From assembly GCA_965219405.1 (NCBI GenBank), contig OZ244736.1, positions 1,798,001 through 1,862,000 on the forward strand: 64,000 nt of DNA, in the 5' to 3' direction. The translations under genes were made by a program, and so were the position numbers. Position 1 is the first letter of the stretch. Every line of letters starts with the position of its first letter. The notes under the pieces are model-generated. The model was not told where the DNA came from. It ran no database searches and saw only the letters and a list, made by a program, of their open reading frames with translations. Source of the stretch: VXMO01 sp965219405. Lineage in GTDB: Bacteria > Chloroflexota > Dehalococcoidia > UBA6926. Positions 26,039 through 34,667 of the stretch are shown one piece after another.

Positions 26039-26494
26039 CTACTGCACGATTGTCGCAGCCAGGCGAACAAAGTCGTGGCGCGTAATGATGCCAACGAGTT
26101 TGTCGTCACGGACGACCGGGAGTCGCTTGAGCCGACGTTGGTGCATGACGCGAACGATTTCCTCCAGCGGCGTGTCCTCCTTGACGGTCACGACGGGCGT
26201 GGACATCACATCGGAGACGAGGGTTCTGGAGAGGACGGAATGCAGATTGCCTATGTTGTCCCTATTCACAAAAACGTGGCCAAAAAGCTCAAAAACCGTT
26301 CCGTGCATCCCCGGGTCGCGGATAGGGGTCAGGAAGAAGTCTGAGTGGCTCATGATGCCAACGAGTTTATCGCGGTCATTCACGACAGGCAGCGCGCTTA
26401 TGTTGTGATCCAGCATGACATTGGCAGCATCGACTACCGTGGCATCGGCGCGAACGGTGATCACGCGGCTCGACATGATTTCTGATGCGTTCAT
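26039..26494 (-). CDS. Tandem CBS-domain protein
   Basis: A 151-residue protein consisting of two CBS domains, MSSRVITVRADATVVDAANV and DVMSTPVVTVKEDTPLEEIV, with the GIMSHSDF and GIITRHDF C-terminal signatures. Such pairs bind adenosine nucleotides and tune partner proteins. No partner domain is fused. It is 62 bp upstream of no obvious partner; otsB starts a separate unit on the same strand. Confidence 0.9.
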   Translation of the reverse strand: MNASEIMSSRVITVRADATVVDAANVMLDHNISALPVVNDRDKLVGIMSHSDFFLTPIRDPGMHGTVFELFGHVFVNRDNIGNLHSVLSRTLVSDVMSTPVVTVKEDTPLEEIVRVMHQRRLKRLPVVRDDKLVGIITRHDFVRLAATIVQ

Positions 26495-26556
26495 AGCTCA
26501 ATCCTGACCCTTACCCTGAAAGTCAATCATAGCGAATCGTTGAACGCGACGCGCGT

Positions 26557-27354
26557 TTAGGTGTCTGCTAAACCGTTTAGGAATCCGGCAACGTCGGCGG
26601 GAGAATCCAGTCGATACGTTGCGACGGTATCGCGGTCAGGTTCGCCAACAAGAATTGAGAGCCCGCCTGAGAGATCGACTTCCCGAAAAGCGTCTTCGTC
26701 CGTTGTGTCATCGCCGATGTAGATGGGAAAGAGTTGCGTTTCTGACATTCGCAGGAGCGTGTCCATGACGAATCGCAGCGCCGCGCCTTTGTCACGGGCG
26801 GCGGCGGGGCGGAGATCAAGTACCTTCTTGCCCTGCACGACGATGATCTTGCCTTCGCTGACTGCGCCTTCGGTCACCTCACGCACTGTTTCCTGAACTC
26901 CGGGTTCCAGTTCCTCAGGGGTCATTCGGGAGTGAACACTTAGGCTCACGCCCTTGTCTTCAACGAAAGCGCCGGGGTATTGGGCAACCAGAGGGTCAAG
27001 CGCTCGACGCAAATCCGCCATCAATAGACGGGCTTGTTCCGCGCCATCATCCTCAAAAGCCAGGCCGGGCGCGGCAATCTCGATGCCGTGATTCCCGGAA
27101 TAGATGGCATTTTGCAGACCAACGCGTTCCCGAACATCATTTAGCGCACGCCCACTCAGGATCGCCACAGCATACCCGGGCAGCTCGGTCAGGCGCCTGA
27201 GGGCGTCGGCGCACTCCGGGAGGATGTAGGCGTCCTCGGGGCGGGGAACGATGGGGGAGAGGGTGCCGTCAAAGTCACATGCGACCAAGACATGGTCAGC
27301 GGCCCTAATACGGGCCTCACTATCCGGCCAGTGTTTGAAGAGCGGCTCTGCCAT
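26557..27354 (-). CDS. otsB: Trehalose-6-phosphate phosphatase
   Basis: A 265-residue HAD-superfamily phosphatase. The nucleophile motif is ACDFDGTLSPI, motif II lies in ILSGR, and IGDDTTDEDAFR is the Mg-binding motif characteristic of OtsB. It removes phosphate from the OtsA product to release trehalose. MscS lies just upstream on the same strand, consistent with an osmoadaptation cluster. Confidence 0.94.
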   Translation of the reverse strand: MAEPLFKHWPDSEARIRAADHVLVACDFDGTLSPIVPRPEDAYILPECADALRRLTELPGYAVAILSGRALNDVRERVGLQNAIYSGNHGIEIAAPGLAFEDDGAEQARLLMADLRRALDPLVAQYPGAFVEDKGVSLSVHSRMTPEELEPGVQETVREVTEGAVSEGKIIVVQGKKVLDLRPAAARDKGAALRFVMDTLLRMSETQLFPIYIGDDTTDEDAFREVDLSGGLSILVGEPDRDTVATYRLDSPADVAGFLNGLADT

Positions 27355-27390
27355 ATGTTTGACCGATGGGGTGTGCTGTTCGGTCCGGCG

Positions 27391-28635
27391 CTACGTGTCT
27401 GAGGGGCTTGCGTCAGGGTTGGCGGCGCGGGCAGCGTCCTGCTGAGCGTCCATCATTGCGCCCTGCAGTCCAATGGTTTCCGGGGAAGCATCGCCCATGT
27501 AGAGGGTGAGATGCGGGAACGGTATCTCGATGCCCTCCTCATCAAAGGCCTTCTTGACACGAAGACGGTATTCGCCGGAAACGTCCCACTGGCGGATGGG
27601 GAGAACCTCGCCAAGCACCTTGATCTCGATGGCGGAGTCGCCGAAGTTATCGACGCGCAGGGCCTTGATGGGATCAAGGATTATCGGGCCCCACTCTTCT
27701 TCGTCCGCCAACTCCTGCCCTACCCGGTTGAGCACCTGAATTGCGTGGTCAAGGTCTGTCTTGTAGGCGACGCCAATGTTCATATTCACGCGGGACATGT
27801 CTTTGGTGTAGTTGGTGGTGGTGGTGATTACGCCGTTGGGGATGGTGTGCTGACGGTAATCGAGGTCACGGAGGAGTGTGCGGCGGAGATTGATGTCTTC
27901 AACAAGGCCGGCGATGCCGGCGATGCTGACGACATCACCGATGCGATATTGATTTTCCAGGGTGATGAAGATGCCGCCCAAGACATCGCGAATGAGGCTT
28001 TGGACCGCGAAGCCGACGCCGATGGCGATCGCGCCCGCGGCGACAAGGAGTGGCGCGAGATCAACCCCGATCTGGCTGAGCGCAAGGAAGATTGTTAGCA
28101 AAACGATCGCGGCGCGAGCCGTTCCGACCACGACATCCGAGAGTGTGTCAATGTTCTTCCGGATTTCCTCTTCAAGGCTAACGTTGGCGCGGGCACGGAT
28201 ATTGGCTTCGACGAGTCTGGGAATGCTAAAGGTAACGATGCGCATGGCGATGATGCCGCCGATGACGATGAGCACGACTGGGAGGGCGTTGGCTATTGCC
28301 GTCTCCAGCACCCACTGCCCCGCTGAGGCCATCGACCCCCGAGCGAGAGACGAATAGCCGAGCGCGAACGCGGCGGATACTTCGATCGTGGCAATCACGA
28401 TGATGATCCATGCCGCCCGCATCACCATCGAGGTCAGATCCGCCTGCAACCACTCGAATCCGCCGGGGAATACTCTATCCAGAGAGCGGAGGACACCGCG
28501 GATGAAGGGCGGCAGTGCAAGCCAAACGAGAAGCATGAGGGTAACTGCCCCACCGCCCCACACGACGATGAACTGCAGGAATGGTCCCGGATCGTCTATC
28601 ACTGTCTGAAAGTCGGACAGAATCTGCTCAATCAC
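27391..28635 (-). CDS. Mechanosensitive ion channel, MscS family
   Basis: A 414-residue membrane protein with about five hydrophobic segments followed by an MscS pore and beta domain. The pore-lining helix is the Ala/Gly-rich AAGAIAIGVGFAVQSLIRDVLGG, and the following GDVVSIAGIAGLVEDINLRRT is the typical upper-beta region. More N-terminal helices are present than in E. coli MscS. It would release solutes on hypo-osmotic shock, fitting the otsA/otsB neighbourhood. A 36-bp gap to otsB suggests co-transcription. Confidence 0.9.
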   Translation of the reverse strand: MIEQILSDFQTVIDDPGPFLQFIVVWGGGAVTLMLLVWLALPPFIRGVLRSLDRVFPGGFEWLQADLTSMVMRAAWIIIVIATIEVSAAFALGYSSLARGSMASAGQWVLETAIANALPVVLIVIGGIIAMRIVTFSIPRLVEANIRARANVSLEEEIRKNIDTLSDVVVGTARAAIVLLTIFLALSQIGVDLAPLLVAAGAIAIGVGFAVQSLIRDVLGGIFITLENQYRIGDVVSIAGIAGLVEDINLRRTLLRDLDYRQHTIPNGVITTTTNYTKDMSRVNMNIGVAYKTDLDHAIQVLNRVGQELADEEEWGPIILDPIKALRVDNFGDSAIEIKVLGEVLPIRQWDVSGEYRLRVKKAFDEEGIEIPFPHLTLYMGDASPETIGLQGAMMDAQQDAARAANPDASPSDT

Positions 28636-28755
28636 CCGCGATGCTCCTCCTGCTACACGAAAGTCTTGACCTTAATCATAGCCTCCTCACGCTTGACGCC
28701 TCACTCTGCAAGGAACACGCTAGTCACACTTTCACAGGATAGAGGAGACCGGCAG

Positions 28756-29634
28756 ATGCGCATCGGTGTTGAACTTGCAGTCCGAACGCCCGTCAACGAA
28801 CTGGTTGGGTACATCAAGGACTACGATTCCTACGGCTTTGAGCGGATATGGGTGCCGGACGCGGCGTTCTCACAGTGGGAGGTCTGGACAACGGCGACGC
28901 TGGCGGCGATGTACACGACCACTGCGCGGATCGGCGTCGGTGTGATGGCGCCGTATCATCGGAATCCGGCCGTCATCGCGCATGGCGCTGCGACGCTTGA
29001 TCAACTGTCCGGGGGACGAGTGGATCTGTCGATTGGACGTGGATCGCGCCCGTACATCGCGAGCATCGACGCCGACCGGCCGGATGAGGCGGTGACGGAG
29101 GCAATCACGATCATCAATGGGCTGCTTTCAGGCGAGACGGTGAGCATGGAGGGGACGGCGTTCACGTTCAACGAGGTTTCGCAGCGGGTGCGGCCGGTGC
29201 AAGAGCATGTTTCAATCGCTATCGCGTCAATGAGTCGGTATTGGCTGGATATTGCACGGGAGACGGCGGACGGGGTTCACCTGTACACGAGCAACCCCAC
29301 CCTTTTGGGCACGGCTCAGGAGGCGAAAAAGGCGGCAAAGAATCCTGATTTTGAGGTGACGACGACACTCGGCTACGTGGAGCCGGAAGAGGTGCGCGAG
29401 TGGTGGGTGACGAACTTCGGTCGCAATTTCAACTTGCAGCAGCTGTGCGGACGGGAACCGAACACGGCGAGCTATGAGGAGTTGGCGGCCGAGCTGGTGT
29501 TCACGGATGCGGCGAGTCTGCGGGACCACCTACAGCGGATGGAGTCGTTCGGCGTTGATGAGTTGATGATCGCGTACCGGCGGGCGGAGGATCTTCCGGC
29601 GATAGCGGAGATGGTGGCGGCGGCGCGGGGGTAA
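28756..29634 (+). CDS. LLM-class (luciferase-like) flavin/F420-dependent oxidoreductase
   Basis: A 292-residue TIM-barrel of the bacterial luciferase superfamily. RIGVELAVRTPVNE opens the barrel, and DSYGFERIWVPDA and RIGVGVMAPYHRNP are family signatures. The segment GRVDLSIGRGSR contacts the flavin/F420 phosphate in relatives. F420 use is likely but unproven. GAGGAG before the ATG at 28756 decides the start over an upstream ATG at 28666. Confidence 0.87.
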   Translation: MRIGVELAVRTPVNELVGYIKDYDSYGFERIWVPDAAFSQWEVWTTATLAAMYTTTARIGVGVMAPYHRNPAVIAHGAATLDQLSGGRVDLSIGRGSRPYIASIDADRPDEAVTEAITIINGLLSGETVSMEGTAFTFNEVSQRVRPVQEHVSIAIASMSRYWLDIARETADGVHLYTSNPTLLGTAQEAKKAAKNPDFEVTTTLGYVEPEEVREWWVTNFGRNFNLQQLCGREPNTASYEELAAELVFTDAASLRDHLQRMESFGVDELMIAYRRAEDLPAIAEMVAAARG

Positions 29635-29641
29635 ACGAAAG

Positions 29642-30379
29642 TTACTCTGCGACGGGTTCGCGTTGCGGGGTGGATTCACGGGTGAAGTGGCCGTCCCGGA
29701 GTTCCAGGACGCGGTCTGCCGCGGTCATGATTGCGCGGTCATGCGTGGCCGCGATTATCAGGACTCTTTCTTCTTCGACGAGGCTTCTGAAGAGGGAGAA
29801 AACAGTCTGGGCGGACACGGAATCGAGTTCGCCTGTCGGCTCGTCGGCCATGAGGACGGAGGGGCGCGATGCAATTGCGCGGGCGATGCCGACGCGCTGC
29901 TGTTCTCCGCCGGAGAGTTCATAGGGGCGGTGTCGCATGCGGTGGAGCAGGCCCACGCGGTCAAGCACCTCGCGGGCGCGCTCCTCGCGATCCCGGCGCG
30001 ACCAACCTGAGATACGGAGAGGGAGTTCCACGTTTTCGGCGGCCGTAAGCAGCGGCATTAGCGAGGACGACTGGAAGACGATGCCGACGTGTTGGCGTCT
30101 CAGCGCGGCGCGGCCTTCTTCCGAGAGTCCGTTCAACCGCTGCCCTGCCAGGAACGCCTCGCCGGCAGTGGAGCGGTCAAGTCCGGCGAGGATGTTGAGA
30201 AGGGTGGTCTTGCCGGAGCCGGATCGCCCGATGAGGGCGATGAACTCACCCGCCGCGCCACTCATGTCAACGCCACGCAGGGCGTGGAGCCGCTCTGCGC
30301 CAAGCGTGTAGACGCGCTCGACGCCACGCGCCTCGGCAAGAATATCGGGCCCTGCCCCGTCTCGTGACACGTTGGTCAT
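29642..30379 (-). CDS. ABC transporter ATPase (MacB/LolD type)
   Basis: A 245-residue ATPase. Walker A is IGRSGSGKTT, the signature LSGGEQQRVGIARA and Walker B VLMADEPTGELD. The motif spacing is that of LolD/MacB/FtsE ATPases that pair with FtsX-type permeases. It is the last gene of a four-gene operon with a second ATPase (3-bp gap) and two large permeases. Confidence 0.92.
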   Translation of the reverse strand: MTNVSRDGAGPDILAEARGVERVYTLGAERLHALRGVDMSGAAGEFIALIGRSGSGKTTLLNILAGLDRSTAGEAFLAGQRLNGLSEEGRAALRRQHVGIVFQSSSLMPLLTAAENVELPLRISGWSRRDREERAREVLDRVGLLHRMRHRPYELSGGEQQRVGIARAIASRPSVLMADEPTGELDSVSAQTVFSLFRSLVEEERVLIIAATHDRAIMTAADRVLELRDGHFTRESTPQREPVAE

Positions 30380-30382
30380 TGG

Positions 30383-31291
30383 CTATATCTCACCTGAGTC
30401 CGACGGGGTCACGACAACGCGGTCACCGTCTATTGTCACTACCGCCCTTTCCCGCAGGCGAACGCGGTCCATCAGTTCACGCGGCAACTGCAAACGTCCC
30501 ATGCTGTCCACGAGGATGTACTCGCGCGGCGGCTCGGATACACCGTCTTCCTCGGCTCGTTTGAAGGAATGCAGCGAAACGATCTCAGCACTTGCACGGC
30601 CGTCCCGGATGATGATGACACGGTCGACGTAGTTGGAAATCTCCGGGTCGTGGGTAACGATGACGATCGTTGTGCCGTAACGGTCTCTCAAGGACTGAAA
30701 GAGGGTCATAACAGTGCGCGCAGTCTCGGTATCCAGTTCGCCGGTTGGTTCGTCTGCCAGTAGGAGATCGGGCTGATTGGCGAGCGCGATGGCGATGGCG
30801 ACACGTTGCTGTTCACCGCCGGATAGTTCATTGGCGTGGTGGGTGGCTCTTTCCGTAAGGCCGACGGCGTCCAACAGTTCCTCGGCTCGTTCACGGCGCT
30901 GCGATCCGCCGACGCCGGCCAGCAACATGGGAAGTTCTACGTTTTCACGCGCAGTGAGATAAGGAACGAGATTGCGCCCCGTCTGCTGCCAAACAAAACC
31001 GACTTCGTGGAGGCGATAGGATTCCACGGCGCGCCCGCGCATGACGAGCAGGTCACGGTCCCCGACACGGATATCTCCGGCGGAGGGGTTGTCATAGCCT
31101 GCGAGGATGTTGAGGAGGGTGGATTTACCGCTTCCACTCGCCCCAACGATTGCGACGATTTCGCCGCGCGCGGCCTGAAAATCGAGCCCGCGCAGAGCGA
31201 CAACCTCAAGGTCTTGCGCCTTATAGATCTTGAACAGGTCTCTGCAAACGATGTGGACATCGCGAGGACTATTGTGGTTGGACATTGTCAT
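30383..31291 (-). CDS. ABC transporter ATPase with C-terminal AbrB/SpoVT-like extension
   Basis: A 302-residue MacB/LolD-type ATPase. Walker A is VGASGSGKSTLLN, the signature LSGGEQQRVAIA, and Walker B LLLADEPTGELD. The ATPase ends near residue 240. The C-terminal residues about 258-302 (YILVDSMGRLQLPRELMDR, then VVTIDGDRVVVTP) look like a swapped-hairpin AbrB/SpoVT/MazE-type domain, known as a DNA-binding module. A second ATG at 31285 is equally possible as start. The extension is absent from the partner ATPase. Confidence 0.9.
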   Translation of the reverse strand: MTMSNHNSPRDVHIVCRDLFKIYKAQDLEVVALRGLDFQAARGEIVAIVGASGSGKSTLLNILAGYDNPSAGDIRVGDRDLLVMRGRAVESYRLHEVGFVWQQTGRNLVPYLTARENVELPMLLAGVGGSQRRERAEELLDAVGLTERATHHANELSGGEQQRVAIAIALANQPDLLLADEPTGELDTETARTVMTLFQSLRDRYGTTIVIVTHDPEISNYVDRVIIIRDGRASAEIVSLHSFKRAEEDGVSEPPREYILVDSMGRLQLPRELMDRVRLRERAVVTIDGDRVVVTPSDSGEI

Positions 31292-31306
31292 CAGTATGAC
31301 TGTTCC

Positions 31307-34300
31307 TCAGTCCTCACCGATGCGGAGTGTCTGGCCGAGGGCTAGCGTATTGTACATGCGGACGACGAATGCCGTGGCGGCAATGAATACGGTGGCCATG
31401 AGCGCGTAGACGATGCCGATGGAGACGGCGCTGGTCTCGATGACGTACGGGGGCAGGACGGCGACGCCGTCCTGTGTCCGGTCAAGGAACGGCATCAGGA
31501 GCGCCCCCGTTCTCTGGCCGAGCAGGAATCCGGCTCCGATTCCGATGCCGACGACCAGCATGTGTTCAAACCAGACGACAGCACGAATCTGCGGGCCGTT
31601 GAGGCCCATGGTGCGGAGCAGGGCGAATTGTCTGCCTCGTTCGCCGACCGTCAATATGGAATGCGCGACAAAGCAGGTTCCGCCCAGGAAGAGTACCGCG
31701 CCATACGCCACCAGCAATAACGCGCCCCACCCTGCCGCGACGAGGGGATCCGCCTGCGAGGTGGCGATCAATTCTTCGCGGTCGATGATCTGGTTTGCGC
31801 CGACGGACCGCATGATGCCCTCCAGGGCCGCAGTCCGCTCTTCGCCTTCCAGACCCTCATCGAGCCTGTACCAGACTTCGTTTGCTTGCTCTTCCTGTCC
31901 CTGTCCGACGAGGTTCTGGTGTCGCAGCAGGCCCCGGATCTCCGTGATGACATATCCTGCGCCCTCGGTTGGATTCATTGTGGGGAAGAAGTCAACAACG
32001 CCGACGATCGTGCCGGGGACCCGGGCGCTGACAACACCGATATCGAGGGTATCGCCGACGCGGAGGCCCGAGGCTCGCAAGATGCCCGGGCTGACCAGCA
32101 TGGGGAGTTCATAGGTCTGCGGGCCGGCGTAGAAGCCACGCTGGACAAATGCCGTCGTCGCGCCCCAACTGAAGAGCAGCGAGGGGCCACCGTCACGTCC
32201 TGCGCCGCCGAGCAACTGCAGGGAATCCGTGCGGGTGAGGGGGCCAATCTGGATGACGGCCAAGTCATCCTTGCTTGTGAATCGGCGGACGGAAACAGGC
32301 TCTGAACCCGCCGCCGCAGTTCTCGTCATGATCTCATCGACGTAGAAGGCTCCGGCGGACATGCCTCCAGAGCGGGAGCGCTGCACGATCTGGAGGGAGA
32401 CGAGGGTAAAGGGCGCGGTGGGTTGGATAGTGGGAACGGCGCGACGGAAAGAGAAGCGGCGGATTGGCTCAAGCGGGGCTTCTCTATACGTCCATTCCGT
32501 GCTTTCCAGGTTGCCCATGAACATGGTGAAGAATCGGCCGTTGCCGTCTTCAACGATTGCCGCCAAATTGGATCGGGGATCGGATTGCTCCGCGGTCCGG
32601 ATCCACAAACCCAGGTGGCGGGCGTCATCGGGCAGCCTTATGCCCCAATTCTCGATGGCCTCACCGTCGACGGCCTCAAGTGTTTCGTCCAAAGAGTTGG
32701 ATGCGAAATCGTCTCGCCACCACGTCACGTTCTTGAGGGTTGGGGCGTCGATAGCCAGAACTTCGAATCGGTCAGTGGATGAGCCCGCAGCGAAGCCACT
32801 GGAGGCACGGAAAACACGCGCCGCAGCGGCCACGCCGTCGGGGGACTCCACGAGAGCCTGCATGTCCTGGGTTGGTCCGTTGTTGCGGGCGATCGCGGCA
32901 TTGGCGATGCGCACATCCGCGCCGGCTTCGTATCGCGCCCGCTCCTCATAGCTGCGATCAAGTGTGCCGCCGAAACTCGCCGCGAACGCGCCGAGGCCGG
33001 CGGCGAGCACGAGGAGAAGCACTAACCTCGTGACGGACAGCGGGTTGCGCCCGACCTGCCAGAGGCCAAGCGCGAGCCATGTTGGAGAGACTGGGGCGGC
33101 GACGCGCGCGATGAGTCCGCCTACGAGCGGGAGAATACGCAGCAAGAGCAGGCCGGCCGATAGCAGGAACAGCGTCGGTATGAGCAGCAGGAAAAGGTCC
33201 GCGCCCTGCTGGCCGGAGAGCGTATCCGCGACCAGGGAGCCCTGCTGGCCCAACTGCCAGAGGAAGATCAGCCCTGCCCCGGCCAATCCGACATCCAGAT
33301 AGTAGCGTTGGACGAACCCGACCTGGTTGGGGCGGACGATGAGTCGTCGTTCTTCCAGGAGGTTACGGCGCGCGAGGCGGAGGGTGGGAATGAGAAGAAC
33401 CGCAAAGGCAAGCAGACCTCCGACACCAGCCAAGCCAAAGGCCAACGGAGAGATGGAAACGCGCAGCGGGCCTCCGTCCCCGAGTGACGAGAAGACGGGC
33501 AAGTAACCGACGCTTGCGATAAGTCCGGCGGCGATGAACGGCGCGGCGACGGAGGCCGCAGCTGTAACCAACAATCCCTGAACGGCGTAAATCTGGAGGA
33601 CCTGCGGGGTGCGCGCGCCTCGGCTGCGGAGGAGAGCGGCATCCGCCCGCTGCCTGTCCGTGACAAGGCCGGCCAGGAAGACGATGGCGTACAGGACCAT
33701 CGCGGTCACGAGGAAGAGCATGATGGCGATGGGCGCTTCGATGAACCGGATGCGCGTGTCATATGTATTCAACACGTCATCAAGCTCGGTGTTCTGCCTG
33801 TAGCCGTCCATGGAGGCACCGAGGGAGCCATTAAGGCCGGCAATCGCTCTTGCGAATCGTTCAGAATCCGCCGCGCGAATCTCGGCAGGATTTGTTAGAT
33901 AGCGTGAGTAATATGAGCCGTCTGCCTTGACGAACATCGTTCCGACGGTGTCCACAAGCGTGGACTGGGGGATGATGACGGGGAGCGTGCTGAGGAGTGT
34001 CGGCTCACGCACTATTCTCTGCAGCGAAGGGGCGTTCCAGTAATGGGCTTCAGGATCGACGGGGGAGGCTATACCGGTTAGGCGGACATTTATCTTGCTG
34101 GTCCTGTCCTCCCAAAACGGGACAAAGGGGACGGTGTCACCGATTGAGAGGTCGAGGTACTCTGCGCCCTGCCGCATGGCGACGGCCTCAACGGTCGCAA
34201 TGCCGTCGATTGTCTCGACGACGCCCGGCTCCGGCAGTCGGCCCTCTATTGCGAGAAGGTCAGCCGGCGATTCGAGGACGTGGAAAATAGCGCGCGGTGT

Positions 34301-34666
34301 TACTTCAAGGTCAATTTCGTCGGAACCGTCAGTAGGCACGAGGAATGTTGATGACCGCACACTGAATATCTGTCGTTCGGCAAGGCCTTCAAATGCCGTC
34401 GTCACGCTCGAATGAACACGGCCTGTTGCCCGGTCATAGACTTCACGATCAATGCCGGATGTCCTGAAATGAACTTCGAGATCGAGCGATCTTTCATCGG
34501 CGTTGTTGACGGCGTGGCTCAGACCGAGGTCGCGGAGGGCCTGTGTATAGATGACGATGCTGGCCATGGTCGCGGCGGCGACGGTGGAGCCGAGCAGAAC
34601 AGGCAGCAGCAGGGGCGCGTACGTGCGCAACCGACGCAGTACCAGAGGCAGGAGTCTTAGGCCCAC
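31307..34666 (-). CDS. Large FtsX/MacB-type ABC permease B
   Basis: A very large permease of 1119 residues with an N-terminal TM (LLPVLLGSTVAAATMASIV) and a long extracytoplasmic region. A cluster of TMs follows around residues 330-560, then a second extracytoplasmic region and a C-terminal TM bundle with FtsX signature VGERGRQFALLRTMGL. The GTG start at 34666 lies 2 nt after the upstream stop, with GGAGG (34673-34677) 6 nt before; longer frames have a random leader. Such duplicated permeases accompany lipoprotein or peptide export complexes. Substrate unknown. Confidence 0.87.
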   Translation of the reverse strand: MGLRLLPLVLRRLRTYAPLLLPVLLGSTVAAATMASIVIYTQALRDLGLSHAVNNADERSLDLEVHFRTSGIDREVYDRATGRVHSSVTTAFEGLAERQIFSVRSSTFLVPTDGSDEIDLEVTPRAIFHVLESPADLLAIEGRLPEPGVVETIDGIATVEAVAMRQGAEYLDLSIGDTVPFVPFWEDRTSKINVRLTGIASPVDPEAHYWNAPSLQRIVREPTLLSTLPVIIPQSTLVDTVGTMFVKADGSYYSRYLTNPAEIRAADSERFARAIAGLNGSLGASMDGYRQNTELDDVLNTYDTRIRFIEAPIAIMLFLVTAMVLYAIVFLAGLVTDRQRADAALLRSRGARTPQVLQIYAVQGLLVTAAASVAAPFIAAGLIASVGYLPVFSSLGDGGPLRVSISPLAFGLAGVGGLLAFAVLLIPTLRLARRNLLEERRLIVRPNQVGFVQRYYLDVGLAGAGLIFLWQLGQQGSLVADTLSGQQGADLFLLLIPTLFLLSAGLLLLRILPLVGGLIARVAAPVSPTWLALGLWQVGRNPLSVTRLVLLLVLAAGLGAFAASFGGTLDRSYEERARYEAGADVRIANAAIARNNGPTQDMQALVESPDGVAAAARVFRASSGFAAGSSTDRFEVLAIDAPTLKNVTWWRDDFASNSLDETLEAVDGEAIENWGIRLPDDARHLGLWIRTAEQSDPRSNLAAIVEDGNGRFFTMFMGNLESTEWTYREAPLEPIRRFSFRRAVPTIQPTAPFTLVSLQIVQRSRSGGMSAGAFYVDEIMTRTAAAGSEPVSVRRFTSKDDLAVIQIGPLTRTDSLQLLGGAGRDGGPSLLFSWGATTAFVQRGFYAGPQTYELPMLVSPGILRASGLRVGDTLDIGVVSARVPGTIVGVVDFFPTMNPTEGAGYVITEIRGLLRHQNLVGQGQEEQANEVWYRLDEGLEGEERTAALEGIMRSVGANQIIDREELIATSQADPLVAAGWGALLLVAYGAVLFLGGTCFVAHSILTVGERGRQFALLRTMGLNGPQIRAVVWFEHMLVVGIGIGAGFLLGQRTGALLMPFLDRTQDGVAVLPPYVIETSAVSIGIVYALMATVFIAATAFVVRMYNTLALGQTLRIGED

Positions 34667-34667
34667 G

